Source: Lysobacter firmicutimachus (GTDB lineage: Bacteria; Pseudomonadota; Gammaproteobacteria; Xanthomonadales; Xanthomonadaceae). Taken from it: DNA of 64,000 bases. Numbering within the stretch: the first letter of the stretch is position 1; every line of letters begins with the position of its first letter. Below the pieces are notes generated by a model. That model made no database searches. It was not told where the DNA came from and saw nothing but the letters and a program-made list of their open reading frames with translations. Positions 56,178 to 64,000 of the stretch are shown here, one piece after another. The stretch spans positions 1,922,001-1,986,000 of the forward strand of contig NZ_JBANDL010000002.1 in assembly GCF_037027445.1 (NCBI RefSeq), read 5' to 3'. Position numbers and translations under genes: made by a program.

Positions 56178-57254
56178 ATGTCCAGTTCGAGCGCATCTTC
56201 CGACAGCAGCGAACTCCCCGCCGACATCGACGTCGTCGTGATCGGCGCAGGACAGGCCGGCCTCGCCGTCGGCCAGACGCTCAAGCAAGCGGGCGTGAAC
56301 TTCGTCATTCTCGACGCCGCGAACGAACTCGGCGTGTCCTGGATCAATCGCTGGGATTCCTTGCAGCTGTTCACGTCCGCGCGGTTTTGCGGTCTGCCCG
56401 GGCTGCCGTTCCCCGGCGATCCGGACCGATACCCGGCCAAGGACGAAGTGCCGCACTACTTCCGGACCTACGCCGCGACGTTCGAGCTGCCGGTGCATCT
56501 CGGCCAGCGGGTGGTTTCGGTGCAGCGCTCCGACGGCGGCTTCGCGGTGACCACGTCGACCGGCCGCATCAGCGCGCGCCAGGTCGTCGCCGCGGTCGGC
56601 GCGTTCCAGACGCCGGTCGTCCCCGAGTTTTCCCGGCGGCTTGCGCCGTCGGTCACCCAGCTGCATTCGCACGCGTACCGCAATCCCGAGCAGCTCCCCG
56701 CCGGCAAGGTCGCGGTCGTCGGCTCGGCCAACTCGGGCCTGCAGATCGCCACCGAGCTGTCGCACAGTCGCGAGGTGGTGGTTTGCCGAGGCCGCAAGCA
56801 GCCGCGGCTGCCGCAGCGGATACTCGGGCGCGATGCGTTCTGGTGGTTGTCCAAGTCCGGCCTCCTGCGCCTGCCGACCAACACGCCCCTGGCGCGGCGC
56901 TTGGCGATGCCCGATCCGGTCGTCGGCACGAAGATCGACGAGCTCGCGCGCAGTGTCGGTTTCGCCGAGCGGGCGGTGGACGCCGATGGCGCGCAGTTGG
57001 TCACCGCCGACGGCCAGCGGATCGAGGCATCGACCGTGCTGTGGGCCACCGGCTACCGCAACGACTGGTCCTGGCTGAGCCCCGAACTGCGCGGCGCGGA
57101 CGGCCAGCCCGAGCACAATGCGGGCATCGGCGCGTCCGGCCTGCACTTCGTCGGCCTGTACCGGATGCGCAACCGCGGCTCGGCGCTGCTGGGCTTCGTC
57201 GGCCGCGACGCGCAACGCGTCGGCGCGGCCGTCGCGCGCCGCGCCCGGCGCTGA
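56178..57254 (+). CDS. Flavin-dependent monooxygenase (FMO/CzcO-like)
   Basis: The 358-residue product has two nucleotide-binding folds: FAD loop VIGAGQAGLA (Gly23, Gly25, Gly28) and an altered NADPH loop VGSANSGLQ (182-187). It also has the LHSHAYRNP stretch related to the FMO signature, and LWATGYRND (ATGY 290-293). Such enzymes oxygenate soft nucleophiles (N, S) or ketones. In the cluster it could oxidise a thiazoline, thiol or amide nitrogen of the NRPS product (inference). The start at 56178 is chosen for the GGAG five bases before it. It is 98 bases downstream of the NRPS gene. Confidence 0.87.
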   Translation: MSSSSASSDSSELPADIDVVVIGAGQAGLAVGQTLKQAGVNFVILDAANELGVSWINRWDSLQLFTSARFCGLPGLPFPGDPDRYPAKDEVPHYFRTYAATFELPVHLGQRVVSVQRSDGGFAVTTSTGRISARQVVAAVGAFQTPVVPEFSRRLAPSVTQLHSHAYRNPEQLPAGKVAVVGSANSGLQIATELSHSREVVVCRGRKQPRLPQRILGRDAFWWLSKSGLLRLPTNTPLARRLAMPDPVVGTKIDELARSVGFAERAVDADGAQLVTADGQRIEASTVLWATGYRNDWSWLSPELRGADGQPEHNAGIGASGLHFVGLYRMRNRGSALLGFVGRDAQRVGAAVARRARR

Positions 57255-57262
57255 GCCGCAAC

Positions 57263-58513
57263 TCAGCCGGCCTGCAGTTCGGCCGCCTGCGATTCAGCGG
57301 CCTGCGGCTCGGCGGCCGGTAGCCCGAACGCCTGCTCCGGCTGCCACTCGTCGACCAGTCGGTCGTAGTTGGCGTAATCCGGCTCCAGGCCGGCGGCGAC
57401 GATCTCCCACAGCATCTCGTCGGTGCCGCCGCCGATGCGCGCCATCTTCACGTCGCGCCACCAGCGGCCCAGCGGCGACTCCGATTCCAGCACGCCGGCG
57501 CTGCCGAAGATGTGCATGCACTCGGACATCACCTCGCCGCCCAGGCGCACCACCGTGACCTTGGCCGCCGAGGCCGAGCGCACGTTGAAGCCGGCGCCGT
57601 CGGCGATCAGCCCGTTCAGCGCCAGCTGCATCATGTCGACCCGCGCCTGCAGGTCGGCGACCCGCAGGCGCAAGGCCTGATGGTCGAACAGGGGGGCGCC
57701 GAAGGACGTGCGCCGCTTCATCCGCGCCACGGTCACGCCCAGGGCCAGCTGGCAGGCGCCGACGATCTGCGCCGCCATGGCGAAGCGTTCTTGGGCCAGG
57801 GCCATGCTGAGCACGGCCAGGCCGGTGCCGGGCCGCGCGATCATCAGCTCCTCCGGCACCCAGGTGTCGAACTGCACCGGCGCGGTGCTGATGCTGCGCG
57901 CGCCGACGGTGTCGAACTGCTTGCCGACCCGCAGCTGCGAGGTCGGCACCAGGAACAGCGCCAGGTCGTCGCGGCCGGCGTGGCCCTCGTCGCTGCCGCG
58001 CAGCGCCAGCACGATGTAGTCGGCCACCGGCGAAGGCGAGGCCATCTTCTTGTGCCCGCGCAGGCGATAGCCGCCGTTTTCGCGCGCCGCGGTCGAAGCC
58101 AGGCCGAGCATGTCCGAGCCCGCGCCGGCTTCGGTCGCGGAAATGCACAGCACGGCCTGGCCGGCGATCGCCTGGTCGGCGACCTCGCGCAGCCGTTCGG
58201 AACGGCCGAACCGGCGCAGCATCGCGATCGCCGAGTCGTGCAGGGTCACGCCGGAGGCGATGCCGCCGGCGCCGAGCCGGCCGAAGCGCTCGGACAAGGC
58301 CAGGGTGTGCTGCAACGCCGGCACCGGGCGCTCCTGCCACTTGGCGGCGAAGATGCCTTCCCGGCCCAGCAATTCGACGATGCCGCGCGGGAAGCGCCCG
58401 GCGACTTCGGCCTCGTCGATCATACGCCGCGTCGATTCCTGGGCCAGCAGCGTGTCCAGGCGGTCCTTGAAGGAGGCGATAGCGGAAATCGCGGTTTCGG
58501 TATCGAGGCTCAT
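57263..58513 (-). CDS. Acyl-CoA dehydrogenase-like desaturase of the lipid-initiation set
   Basis: The 416-residue flavoprotein is of the ACAD fold: FAD/substrate segment CISATEAGAGSDM (123-135), GARSISTAPVQFD, RRTSFGAPLFDHQALRLRVAD and IFGSAGVLESE. The catalytic base is probably Glu366 in GGGTDEMLW. In FAAL/ACP-containing clusters such proteins oxidise acyl-ACP to the 2,3-enoyl form. The C-terminal tail (AAEPQAAESQAAELQAG) is a low-complexity repeat. It starts 2 bases after the FAAL stop, so the two are translated together. It is convergent with the monooxygenase gene, only 8 bases apart. Confidence 0.88.
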   Translation of the reverse strand: MSLDTETAISAIASFKDRLDTLLAQESTRRMIDEAEVAGRFPRGIVELLGREGIFAAKWQERPVPALQHTLALSERFGRLGAGGIASGVTLHDSAIAMLRRFGRSERLREVADQAIAGQAVLCISATEAGAGSDMLGLASTAARENGGYRLRGHKKMASPSPVADYIVLALRGSDEGHAGRDDLALFLVPTSQLRVGKQFDTVGARSISTAPVQFDTWVPEELMIARPGTGLAVLSMALAQERFAMAAQIVGACQLALGVTVARMKRRTSFGAPLFDHQALRLRVADLQARVDMMQLALNGLIADGAGFNVRSASAAKVTVVRLGGEVMSECMHIFGSAGVLESESPLGRWWRDVKMARIGGGTDEMLWEIVAAGLEPDYANYDRLVDEWQPEQAFGLPAAEPQAAESQAAELQAG

Positions 58514-58515
58514 GT

Positions 58516-60204
58516 TCAGCCGACCTGTTCCTGATGTCGTGGGGCGCTCATGCCGTGCAGCATGGCCAGCTCGGTTTCGACGATGCTGATGGTGGCGGAC
58601 CGCCGCGGCTTGCCCGACGGCGTTTTCGGCAGTGTGCGCGGCGGCACCACCGAAACCAGCCGCGGGCTGACGCCGAAGGCCGAGTAGACCGCGTCCGATA
58701 CTTCGTTCTTGATCCGCGCGCTGGACTCCAGGTCGGCGCTGTCGGCGGCTTCGACCACCACCGCGAATTCCTCGCGGATGCCCGCGGCGGCCAGGGCGAC
58801 GGCGATGGCGTTGCCCGGGCGCACCCCGTCGACGCGGCAGGCGGCCCGTTCGATGTCGGTGGGGAAGATGTTGCGCCCGGCGACGATGATCATGTCCTTC
58901 AAGCGGCCGCAGACGACGACCTCGCCGGTTTCGGTGACGTAACCGATGTCGCCGGTGCTGAACCAGCCGCCGGCGCCGAGCAGCGACTGCCTGCCGTTCT
59001 GGGTGAGGTAGTAACGCGAGACCGCATCGCCGCGGATCTTGAGTTCGCCGACCGTGCGCGGCTGCGCGCCGGTGCCCGGCGCATCGCCGACCATGACCTC
59101 GATGCCGGGCAGGGGCTTGCCCAGCCGGGCCAGGTGGCGCGCGCCGTCGCCGGTGCGCGGCGCCGCATGCGACTTGAGCTCGATCGCCGCCTGATCGACC
59201 GCATCGAACTGCATGCCGGCGCCGGTCTCGGAGAACGAAATGGCCAGCGTGGCCTCGGCCATCCCGTACGCGGCGACGAAGGCCTTGCCGTCCAGCCCGA
59301 AGCGGGCGCCGGCGTCGATCACCGCGGCCACGGTGGCATGGTCGATGGGTTCGGCGCCGCTGAGCACGAAGCGCAGCGAGGACAGGTCGAACGCCCCGTC
59401 GGGCGCCGCGCGCAGGTAACGGGCGAGCAGGGCATAGGCGAAGTTCGGCCCGGCGGTCATCGTGCCGCGGTACTTGGAGATCAGCGTCGGCCACAGCCGC
59501 GGCGAGCGCAGGAAATCCCCGGGCGCCGCGCACACGGCCTCGGCGCCGACCTGCATCGGCAGCACCATGAAGCCGATCATGCCCATGTCGTGGTACAGCG
59601 GCAGCCAGCTCACCAGCACATCGGCCTGCGGGTCCAGCCGCGAGGCGCTCACCATCGCCGCCGCGTTTTCGTACAGGTTGCGGTGCGAGATCGCCACCGC
59701 CTTCGGCAGCCCGGTCGAACCCGAGGTGAGCTGCAGGAAGGCGATGTCGTCCTCGCCGCACTCCACCGGCGCCAGCGCCGCGCCTTCGGCCAGCGTTTCC
59801 GCGGCCAGCACCGCGGTGCCCTGTGCCTCGAACAGCGGCGTGGTGCGGGCGAACACGTCGCCGACGACCGCGACCTTGGCGCCGATCATCGCCAGCACCG
59901 CGAACGTGTCTTCCGCCCAGGCTTCGAGGTCGGCGCGCGGGCCGGGCTGATGCAGCATCGTCACCGACGCCCCGCGCATCCAGATGGCCTGGATCACCGG
60001 TGCGATGCTGGCCGGCTCGCCGACCAGCACGCCGACCGTGTCGCCGGGATTCACCCCGGCCGAGGCCAGCGAGCCCGCCATGCCGCGGGCGATCTCATGA
60101 ATCTGCTGCCAATTGCGCCGCAGCGGCTGCTGCGGTTCGCCCGTCACCAAACCTCGGCCGGACGCGGGCGCAGAAACGAATACCTGTTGGGTGAACCTGC
60201 TCAT
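58516..60204 (-). CDS. Fatty acyl-AMP ligase (FAAL)
   Basis: FAALs activate fatty acids as acyl-adenylates and load them directly onto a carrier protein. The 562-residue product has the ATP loop QLTSGSTGLPK (158-168), the FAAL-type LPLYHDMGMIGF (from 201), GWFSTGDIGYV and GRLKDMIIVAGRNIFPTDIE. The end TPSGKPRRSA supplies the final Lys region. The residues around LPLYHDMG favour FAAL over CoA ligase. It lies 72 bases downstream of the acyl carrier gene and directly upstream of the ACAD gene. Confidence 0.92.
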   Translation of the reverse strand: MSRFTQQVFVSAPASGRGLVTGEPQQPLRRNWQQIHEIARGMAGSLASAGVNPGDTVGVLVGEPASIAPVIQAIWMRGASVTMLHQPGPRADLEAWAEDTFAVLAMIGAKVAVVGDVFARTTPLFEAQGTAVLAAETLAEGAALAPVECGEDDIAFLQLTSGSTGLPKAVAISHRNLYENAAAMVSASRLDPQADVLVSWLPLYHDMGMIGFMVLPMQVGAEAVCAAPGDFLRSPRLWPTLISKYRGTMTAGPNFAYALLARYLRAAPDGAFDLSSLRFVLSGAEPIDHATVAAVIDAGARFGLDGKAFVAAYGMAEATLAISFSETGAGMQFDAVDQAAIELKSHAAPRTGDGARHLARLGKPLPGIEVMVGDAPGTGAQPRTVGELKIRGDAVSRYYLTQNGRQSLLGAGGWFSTGDIGYVTETGEVVVCGRLKDMIIVAGRNIFPTDIERAACRVDGVRPGNAIAVALAAAGIREEFAVVVEAADSADLESSARIKNEVSDAVYSAFGVSPRLVSVVPPRTLPKTPSGKPRRSATISIVETELAMLHGMSAPRHQEQVG

Positions 60205-60276
60205 GATGCGATCGGTCCTTGATCTTCCGGTATCGCGCGCCGGCGACGGAACGTACCGTCGCGGCGACCGGGGGCT

Positions 60277-60573
60277 TTAGGCGGGGATTGCGGATTCGTC
60301 GGGAATCCCGGCGTTGCAAGCGACAGTGCGATGGCGCGTCTGTTCGATCAGCCGGGTCACATCGCCGACGGTCTTGCACCGGATCAGCTCCTCCTGCTCC
60401 AGCGTCACCCCCAGCCGCTCCTCGATCGACACCAGGCCGATCGCGAACGCGATGGAGTCGAACCCCAGGTCGCCGATCAACAGCGCGTTCGGATGCACCC
60501 GCCCCGGCTCGATCGCCAGCTCGTCCCGAAAAACTGCAACGAGCGTCTCATAGACAGTCGGTTTTTCAGACAT
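60277..60573 (-). CDS. Stand-alone acyl carrier protein
   Basis: The 98-residue carrier has the four-helix pattern: YETLVAVFRDELAIEPGRV, then LLIGDLGFDSIAFAIGLVSIEERLGV with phosphopantetheine Ser40. The last part (RHRTVACNAGIPDESAIPA) is an unusual tail containing a Cys. It would carry the fatty acyl group loaded by FAAL and presented to the ACAD and the NRPS. It is the first gene of the minus-strand three-gene unit. No 4'-phosphopantetheinyl transferase is in the window. Confidence 0.9.
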   Translation of the reverse strand: MSEKPTVYETLVAVFRDELAIEPGRVHPNALLIGDLGFDSIAFAIGLVSIEERLGVTLEQEELIRCKTVGDVTRLIEQTRHRTVACNAGIPDESAIPA

Positions 60574-60834
60574 AAATCACTCCTTTGATTTCTAACGAGC
60601 GTAGCACTCAGGCTATCGCGTCCTGGCCACCCATAGCGTATGAACCGGGCGTTCTGCAGCAGGAATACGCGGTTTGGGGATGGGGTAGGACAAGGGTGGT
60701 TGACGCACGTTAGGCGTCAGATGTGATCAGGTTCCCGGAGTGAGGATCAGGCGTGCTCTACAGAATCTATCTTCGCCAGCGACTGGCCTACGCAATCTAG
60801 AGAGTAGAGCCGTCACCATTGTCCTGCACTAGTT
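60574..60834. other. Intergenic boundary between BGC and low-GC module
   Basis: This stretch of about 260 bases holds the promoter side of the carrier gene and the 3' side of the HNH gene. Base composition drops here relative to the left. No gene, tRNA or obvious direct repeat is seen. Confidence 0.4.
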
Positions 60835-61683
60835 CTATGCAGCGTGAACCCAGTTCTTAAGGTTTGGGTGCTCGGCCATTGTGTTCATTAAGACGGCGAT
60901 CCAATGGTTCGCACCATAGGTTTCGCGTCGGTCATTGGAGCGTCCTTTCAGGAACTCCTGTAAGTTCGCCCCCCCTGCATTGAGAAACACTCTGCAATCC
61001 GACAGGATCTCGGCAACTTCGTCGTTGCTTCGCTCGTCGTACCGGTCAATTAGCTTGAGTCGGCGGAAGTGGCTGTCGATAAGATCCCATACGTTTTCCT
61101 CCATCTCTGCGGGTCTTTCGAGAGAGAAGGTCGCCCCTACGCCCGTGAAATGCGGGTCTTCATGGAGAGTCACTTTGACGAACTGCAAGTCCGGTACTAT
61201 ATCGGTATACGAGTGCAAAAACTGACGTTTTCCATGGATGGACAACCAATCGTCGTCCTTTGTTGAGTTGCATGTCGAACAGCAGGGAACCAGATTCAGT
61301 GGATGTACCGAAAACTCGGGGAATGCAACTGCAGGCATGTAGTGGTCAAACGTGCGAGGAAGTGTAGTTCCACACATGGGGCAGTACTTTAGAGTCCGTC
61401 TGGGCTGCGCGTCTCGGATTGCTTCCTTAAGTTGTCTTAAGGGCTGGGTGGCTCCGTCATAGCAAGCACGTAAGGGGGCTCTAAGCAGAAGAGATTCAGC
61501 GTCCTTATCGAGGCTCGCTAGCAAGCCTTTGCCGATGGCATCGGCGTGAGCCTCGTATCGCTTCTTGATCAACGCATGGGCCTTAACAAGGGGTTCGCGT
61601 GTGGCCTTGTGCTTTTTGTCTCGAATAGCTACGTACCAGTCCAGATAGCCAGGATTGTCGGGAAGGGGGGCTAAGTTCCTCAT
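60835..61683 (-). CDS. ptuB: HNH endonuclease, Septu PtuB-like
   Basis: The 282-residue product has an HNH/zinc core: KYCPMCG (Cys101, Cys104), TFDHYMPAVAFPEF (Asp113, His114), HPLNLVPCCSTCNSTK (Asn130, Cys134/135, Cys138, Asn139). This matches the pattern of PtuB nucleases and other small defence HNH proteins. It overlaps the ATPase gene by an ATGA, as expected for a two-gene system in which the ATPase senses and the nuclease cuts. GC content is visibly below the neighbouring genes. The name is by analogy; no experimental family assignment is possible from sequence reading alone. Confidence 0.7.
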   Translation of the reverse strand: MRNLAPLPDNPGYLDWYVAIRDKKHKATREPLVKAHALIKKRYEAHADAIGKGLLASLDKDAESLLLRAPLRACYDGATQPLRQLKEAIRDAQPRRTLKYCPMCGTTLPRTFDHYMPAVAFPEFSVHPLNLVPCCSTCNSTKDDDWLSIHGKRQFLHSYTDIVPDLQFVKVTLHEDPHFTGVGATFSLERPAEMEENVWDLIDSHFRRLKLIDRYDERSNDEVAEILSDCRVFLNAGGANLQEFLKGRSNDRRETYGANHWIAVLMNTMAEHPNLKNWVHAA

Positions 61684-63203
61684 TTCTTCTTTCCCGCCTT
61701 CTTGCCGTACTGCGCCAACAGATACGCCTGAGCATTCAGGCTTAGGCCGCGATCGAAGTGAGCCATGACCTCCTCGGCTGACTCTTCTTGCGCAAGTTTC
61801 TTGAGGGTCCGGCGGTAGAGGGTTTCGACCTCGATCGTCTCGAACACGTGTTTGGTCAGCTCGGTCACACTTTCCCCGAAGCTTTCGAGCAGCAGCGGAT
61901 TAGCTACCGTCACGTTCTGCTCTCGTTCGAACACGAGTACGCGCTTCGCAGGGATCTCCTGGATCACGACAGGTGAGTGGGTTGCAACTACTGCATAGGA
62001 ATCAAATTCTTCCAAGATCTCTGCCAATACCAGAAACAAGCTAGCCACGGCGTTCGGGTGAAGATGTGTTTCGGGCTCGTCGAACAGAACTATCGAGTTC
62101 GGCTGGATCCATGCGAGAAGTGCAGTCACGAAGTGTGCCAAGATCGACTGGCCAGAACTAAGTAGGGACAACGCTGCGTCGTCTATCGAGGCACTGCTTA
62201 TTTCTGCCTTCAAACTCACCGTTAGTTGTTCGCTGAGATCCCCTAGAATGGCTTGCATATGCCGGGTCCAGTCAGCTTGCCCTCCACGGTCACGTATTCT
62301 GTTCTGGTTCCGACGGTAGGTTTCTACAAGCGAGGCGCGCGATAGCCCTCCTTTGTCATTCCTGATGCCGCAGTACACATAACTACTGGAGCTATCAGGC
62401 GGTGGGCGTTTGAAGCGGTCAAAGGCACTGTACGAGATGGCTATGATGCGCGTGAAGAGAGGGCGGCCGAGGGGGAATCGTTTCTCTCGCTCGACCAGCT
62501 TTTCGGCCGAGGTCCGCGAGATTTGTGCGAGATCGGCCCCCAAGCTCGCGAGAAACCTAGTTTTGCCAACGGCATTGCGGCCAATGATTCCCACGATGCG
62601 GCCTGGGACACGGTCCTTGCGGTCGAAGGCGAAATGCGCATCAATATCGGCGTCTGCTCCGTCGATCATCCCAATGTATGAAAAGGCAAGCTGGGCGCGA
62701 ACGGTGTCTCCCAAGGCCCACGCAGAACCGAAGCGACGGGCTCGGTGGGCGCCGTTTTCGCGCATCATCGCGTTTCGAAATGCTGTAGTTGGTTCAAAAT
62801 CAGACGCGAACGCTGGTCGCCAGGCGATATCACGAAGCGCGTCAAGAACATCGCCAGACTTTGCGCCAAAGAGTTTGTGAAGATTCTTGTAGTAGTTGTC
62901 CTGCTGGCCAATGGATACAAAGTCATCGCTCAGTTGAGAGAACGCATCCTGCAGATGGGTGGTCTCCGCTACTTGGATGGGCTCTCCGTCCGCGTTCGTT
63001 CGCTGGAGGATTTTTACCGCGCCTATGCGAGTTTCGTCGCCGTTTCTGTCGAGATAACTGAGGTGGAATTGTACCTTGTGCCCGTAGTCATCCCAGTTGT
63101 CCGTCGTAAGTACGAATGTTGGTCGGGGCGACGAGGGAACGGGTTGCTGCCGTGCGCGGACTAGAAATTTCAGATTCTTCGACAATGGGCTAGTTCCTTG
63201 CAT
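61680..63203 (-). CDS. ptuA: ABC/SMC-type ATPase, Septu PtuA-like
   Basis: The 507-residue product has a long N-terminal region (about 1-195, no known motif). The ATPase core follows: Walker A GRNAVGKT (208-215), ABC signature LSSGQS (348-353), Walker B FDEPETHLHP (Asp375, Glu376) and the His switch ATHSP (His409). There is no TOPRIM domain, so it is not an OLD nuclease. Paired with an overlapping HNH gene, it fits PtuA of Septu or a retron-type ATPase/HNH pair. No reverse transcriptase is nearby. A basic Lys-rich tail ends the protein. The start at 63203 lacks a strong ribosome-binding site. Confidence 0.72.
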   Translation of the reverse strand: MQGTSPLSKNLKFLVRARQQPVPSSPRPTFVLTTDNWDDYGHKVQFHLSYLDRNGDETRIGAVKILQRTNADGEPIQVAETTHLQDAFSQLSDDFVSIGQQDNYYKNLHKLFGAKSGDVLDALRDIAWRPAFASDFEPTTAFRNAMMRENGAHRARRFGSAWALGDTVRAQLAFSYIGMIDGADADIDAHFAFDRKDRVPGRIVGIIGRNAVGKTRFLASLGADLAQISRTSAEKLVEREKRFPLGRPLFTRIIAISYSAFDRFKRPPPDSSSSYVYCGIRNDKGGLSRASLVETYRRNQNRIRDRGGQADWTRHMQAILGDLSEQLTVSLKAEISSASIDDAALSLLSSGQSILAHFVTALLAWIQPNSIVLFDEPETHLHPNAVASLFLVLAEILEEFDSYAVVATHSPVVIQEIPAKRVLVFEREQNVTVANPLLLESFGESVTELTKHVFETIEVETLYRRTLKKLAQEESAEEVMAHFDRGLSLNAQAYLLAQYGKKAGKKK

Positions 63204-63948
63204 CAGGGGTTAAATGAAAAATTAGCATCGTGGCGCGGTTGTGAGGTGATACGACAATTGTGTTCTTTTTAGACTGGCTCAATGCTAGCCGGGCGCTGTG
63301 TGGGCTTGTTATGGAGCCCTCAGTAGCACTGTTTGCTAGCCCATGAGTGCACTCGTGACAACTCTCTGCTGGAGGCGTGCGACGTGATTGTGGAAACTTA
63401 TTGCCGCAAGTTTATTTGCTAGGCAAAACGCAACAGTAGGATGTCATGTCTGGAAGTTTGGCTTTTTGGGTCGGAAGCCGGCGCCAGCGAATGCGTGAGC
63501 AATTCATGTGGACGCTCGATGCAGGCTTGGATTAAAAATTGGACTCATTTTTCAACAGGTTGTGAGGGTTCGGCGGAGCGTCAAAATGGTGCGTTCTGGA
63601 CGTAAGCGACTTTCAACGTTGATGGTCTATAAAATGTTCTCGCTAGGTATACGGGATTAGCCATTGAACTCGGCCAGGCCTCATTGACAACCACCAGATG
63701 ATTCCGCAAAGTTGAAATTACGGAGCGTCGAAACTCCTCGTATAGCGGTGCCCACCTTCGTCAATGGTGGGTTTTTCATGCCCGATGTTTGGGTGTGTCG
63801 ACGCGTTGCCTGCGTCGGGAGGGCGGCTAATACAACACCCGCAAGGGGAATACGCCCGCCGTCTATGCGCGGTTTCGAACCTCCCGACATCCCGCCGGTC
63901 GCGCAATGTGCCGCGCGGGCTTTCCGCCTATGGACAGGAGTGCCGCGT
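63204..63948. other. AT-richer non-coding region right of the ATPase gene
   Basis: This stretch of about 745 bases has no convincing coding frame. It is lower in GC than the left part of the window. Its right part (63750-63948) resembles a structured RNA-like region with a terminator at 63751-63776. It may be the regulatory region of the element's next gene. Confidence 0.4.
63751..63776 (+). terminator. Terminator-type hairpin
   Basis: CCCACC (63751-63756), 9-base loop, GGTGGG (63766-63771), then TTTTT. It stands upstream of the last gene and could end a short transcript or serve as attenuator. Confidence 0.7.
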
Positions 63949-64000
63949 ATGCCCCGCAAACCCGAGTTCGCGCCCCCGCAGGAGGGGGTGGTGATGTCCG
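63949..64000 (+). CDS. Start of an unidentified gene, cut by window end
   Basis: ATG at 63949 is preceded by AGGAG with 8-base spacing. The 17 readable residues are MPRKPEFAPPQEGVVMS. A second ATG with a strong GGAGGGGG site lies at 63994 in the same frame. The product cannot be named from so little. Position beside the defence pair suggests it belongs to the same acquired element. Confidence 0.45.
   Translation, partial: MPRKPEFAPPQEGVVMS

Noticed and set aside
58516..60204. Acyl-CoA synthetase making CoA esters
   Set aside because: The LPLYHDMGMIG segment and the adjacent stand-alone ACP favour a fatty acyl-AMP ligase.
61680..63203. OLD-family nuclease
   Set aside because: No TOPRIM domain follows the ATPase, and nuclease function is supplied by the separate HNH gene.
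60835..63203. Retron-type ATPase/HNH effector
   Set aside because: No reverse transcriptase or msr/msd-like region is seen within the window; the right flank is non-coding and the left flank is the BGC.
63681..63994. Open frames on both strands at the right end (92 and 76 residues)
   Set aside because: They overlap each other and a terminator hairpin, lack ribosome-binding sites and look like translations of a structured non-coding region.

Overview
The window is a chromosomal segment from a very GC-rich gammaproteobacterium of the Xanthomonadaceae, most likely Lysobacter or a close relative. The evidence is the xanthomonad arginine operon that runs through N-acetylcitrulline (acetylornithine carbamoyltransferase, fused NAG kinase/synthase, acetylcitrulline deacetylase), a FimX-type degenerate c-di-GMP receptor, dispersed GGGATTC heptads typical of xanthomonads, and the overall codon usage. 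Genus assignment is inference; no rRNA is present.

Layout. 1-4.4 kb: a truncated GNAT gene, small VOC and NTF2-like proteins, and a cluster of fast-evolving small lipoproteins and membrane proteins, two of which share a homologous 5' segment. 4.8 kb: tRNA-Ala(CGC). 4.9-13.6 kb: RNase D, a TPR/FGE-like lipoprotein, an M48 peptidase, a phaB-phaR-phaB set, gluQRS and htpX. 13.9-26 kb: a FimX-like protein, epmB divergent from efp, mtaD, a coupled ubiG-gph-synthase-like operon, folE2, a membrane diguanylate cyclase and a papain-like-fold gene. 25.7-34.2 kb: a LytM peptidase, dihydroorotase and yidD (overlapping), DksA with a histone-like tail, a deaminase, an MFS carrier, sufE, cysS and a small secreted protein. 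34.6-46.4 kb: the amino-acid operon argF'-argG-argE'-argAB-GNAT-argC-proS-argH-proB-proA, with mostly 1-8 bp overlaps. It makes arginine and proline and carries a short prolyl-tRNA synthetase. 46.4-47.1 kb: six tandem 124-bp palindromic repeats between convergent genes.

47.2-60.6 kb is accessory. It holds a trypsin-like protease, an amidase, an H-NS-like protein, a MEST-like hydrolase, and then a compact lipopeptide-type gene cluster. On the plus strand are a four-domain NRPS (heterocyclization-like, cysteine-type adenylation, carrier, thioesterase) and a flavin monooxygenase. Convergent to these, on the minus strand, are an acyl carrier protein, a fatty acyl-AMP ligase and an acyl-CoA-dehydrogenase-like enzyme. 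I infer that a fatty acid is activated onto the ACP, desaturated, joined to cysteine (possibly with thiazoline formation), oxidised and released. I recognise no characterised product for this gene set.

60.8-64 kb has visibly lower GC. It carries a two-gene ABC-ATPase plus HNH nuclease module resembling the Septu (PtuA/PtuB) anti-phage system, followed by about 750 bp of AT-richer non-coding DNA, a terminator hairpin and the start of another gene. This looks like the left edge of a horizontally acquired element. The most interesting items are the fatty-acyl/cysteine NRPS cluster with its altered cyclization motif, the Septu-like pair, the short ProRS in the arginine/proline operon, the tailed DksA and the 124-bp repeat array.
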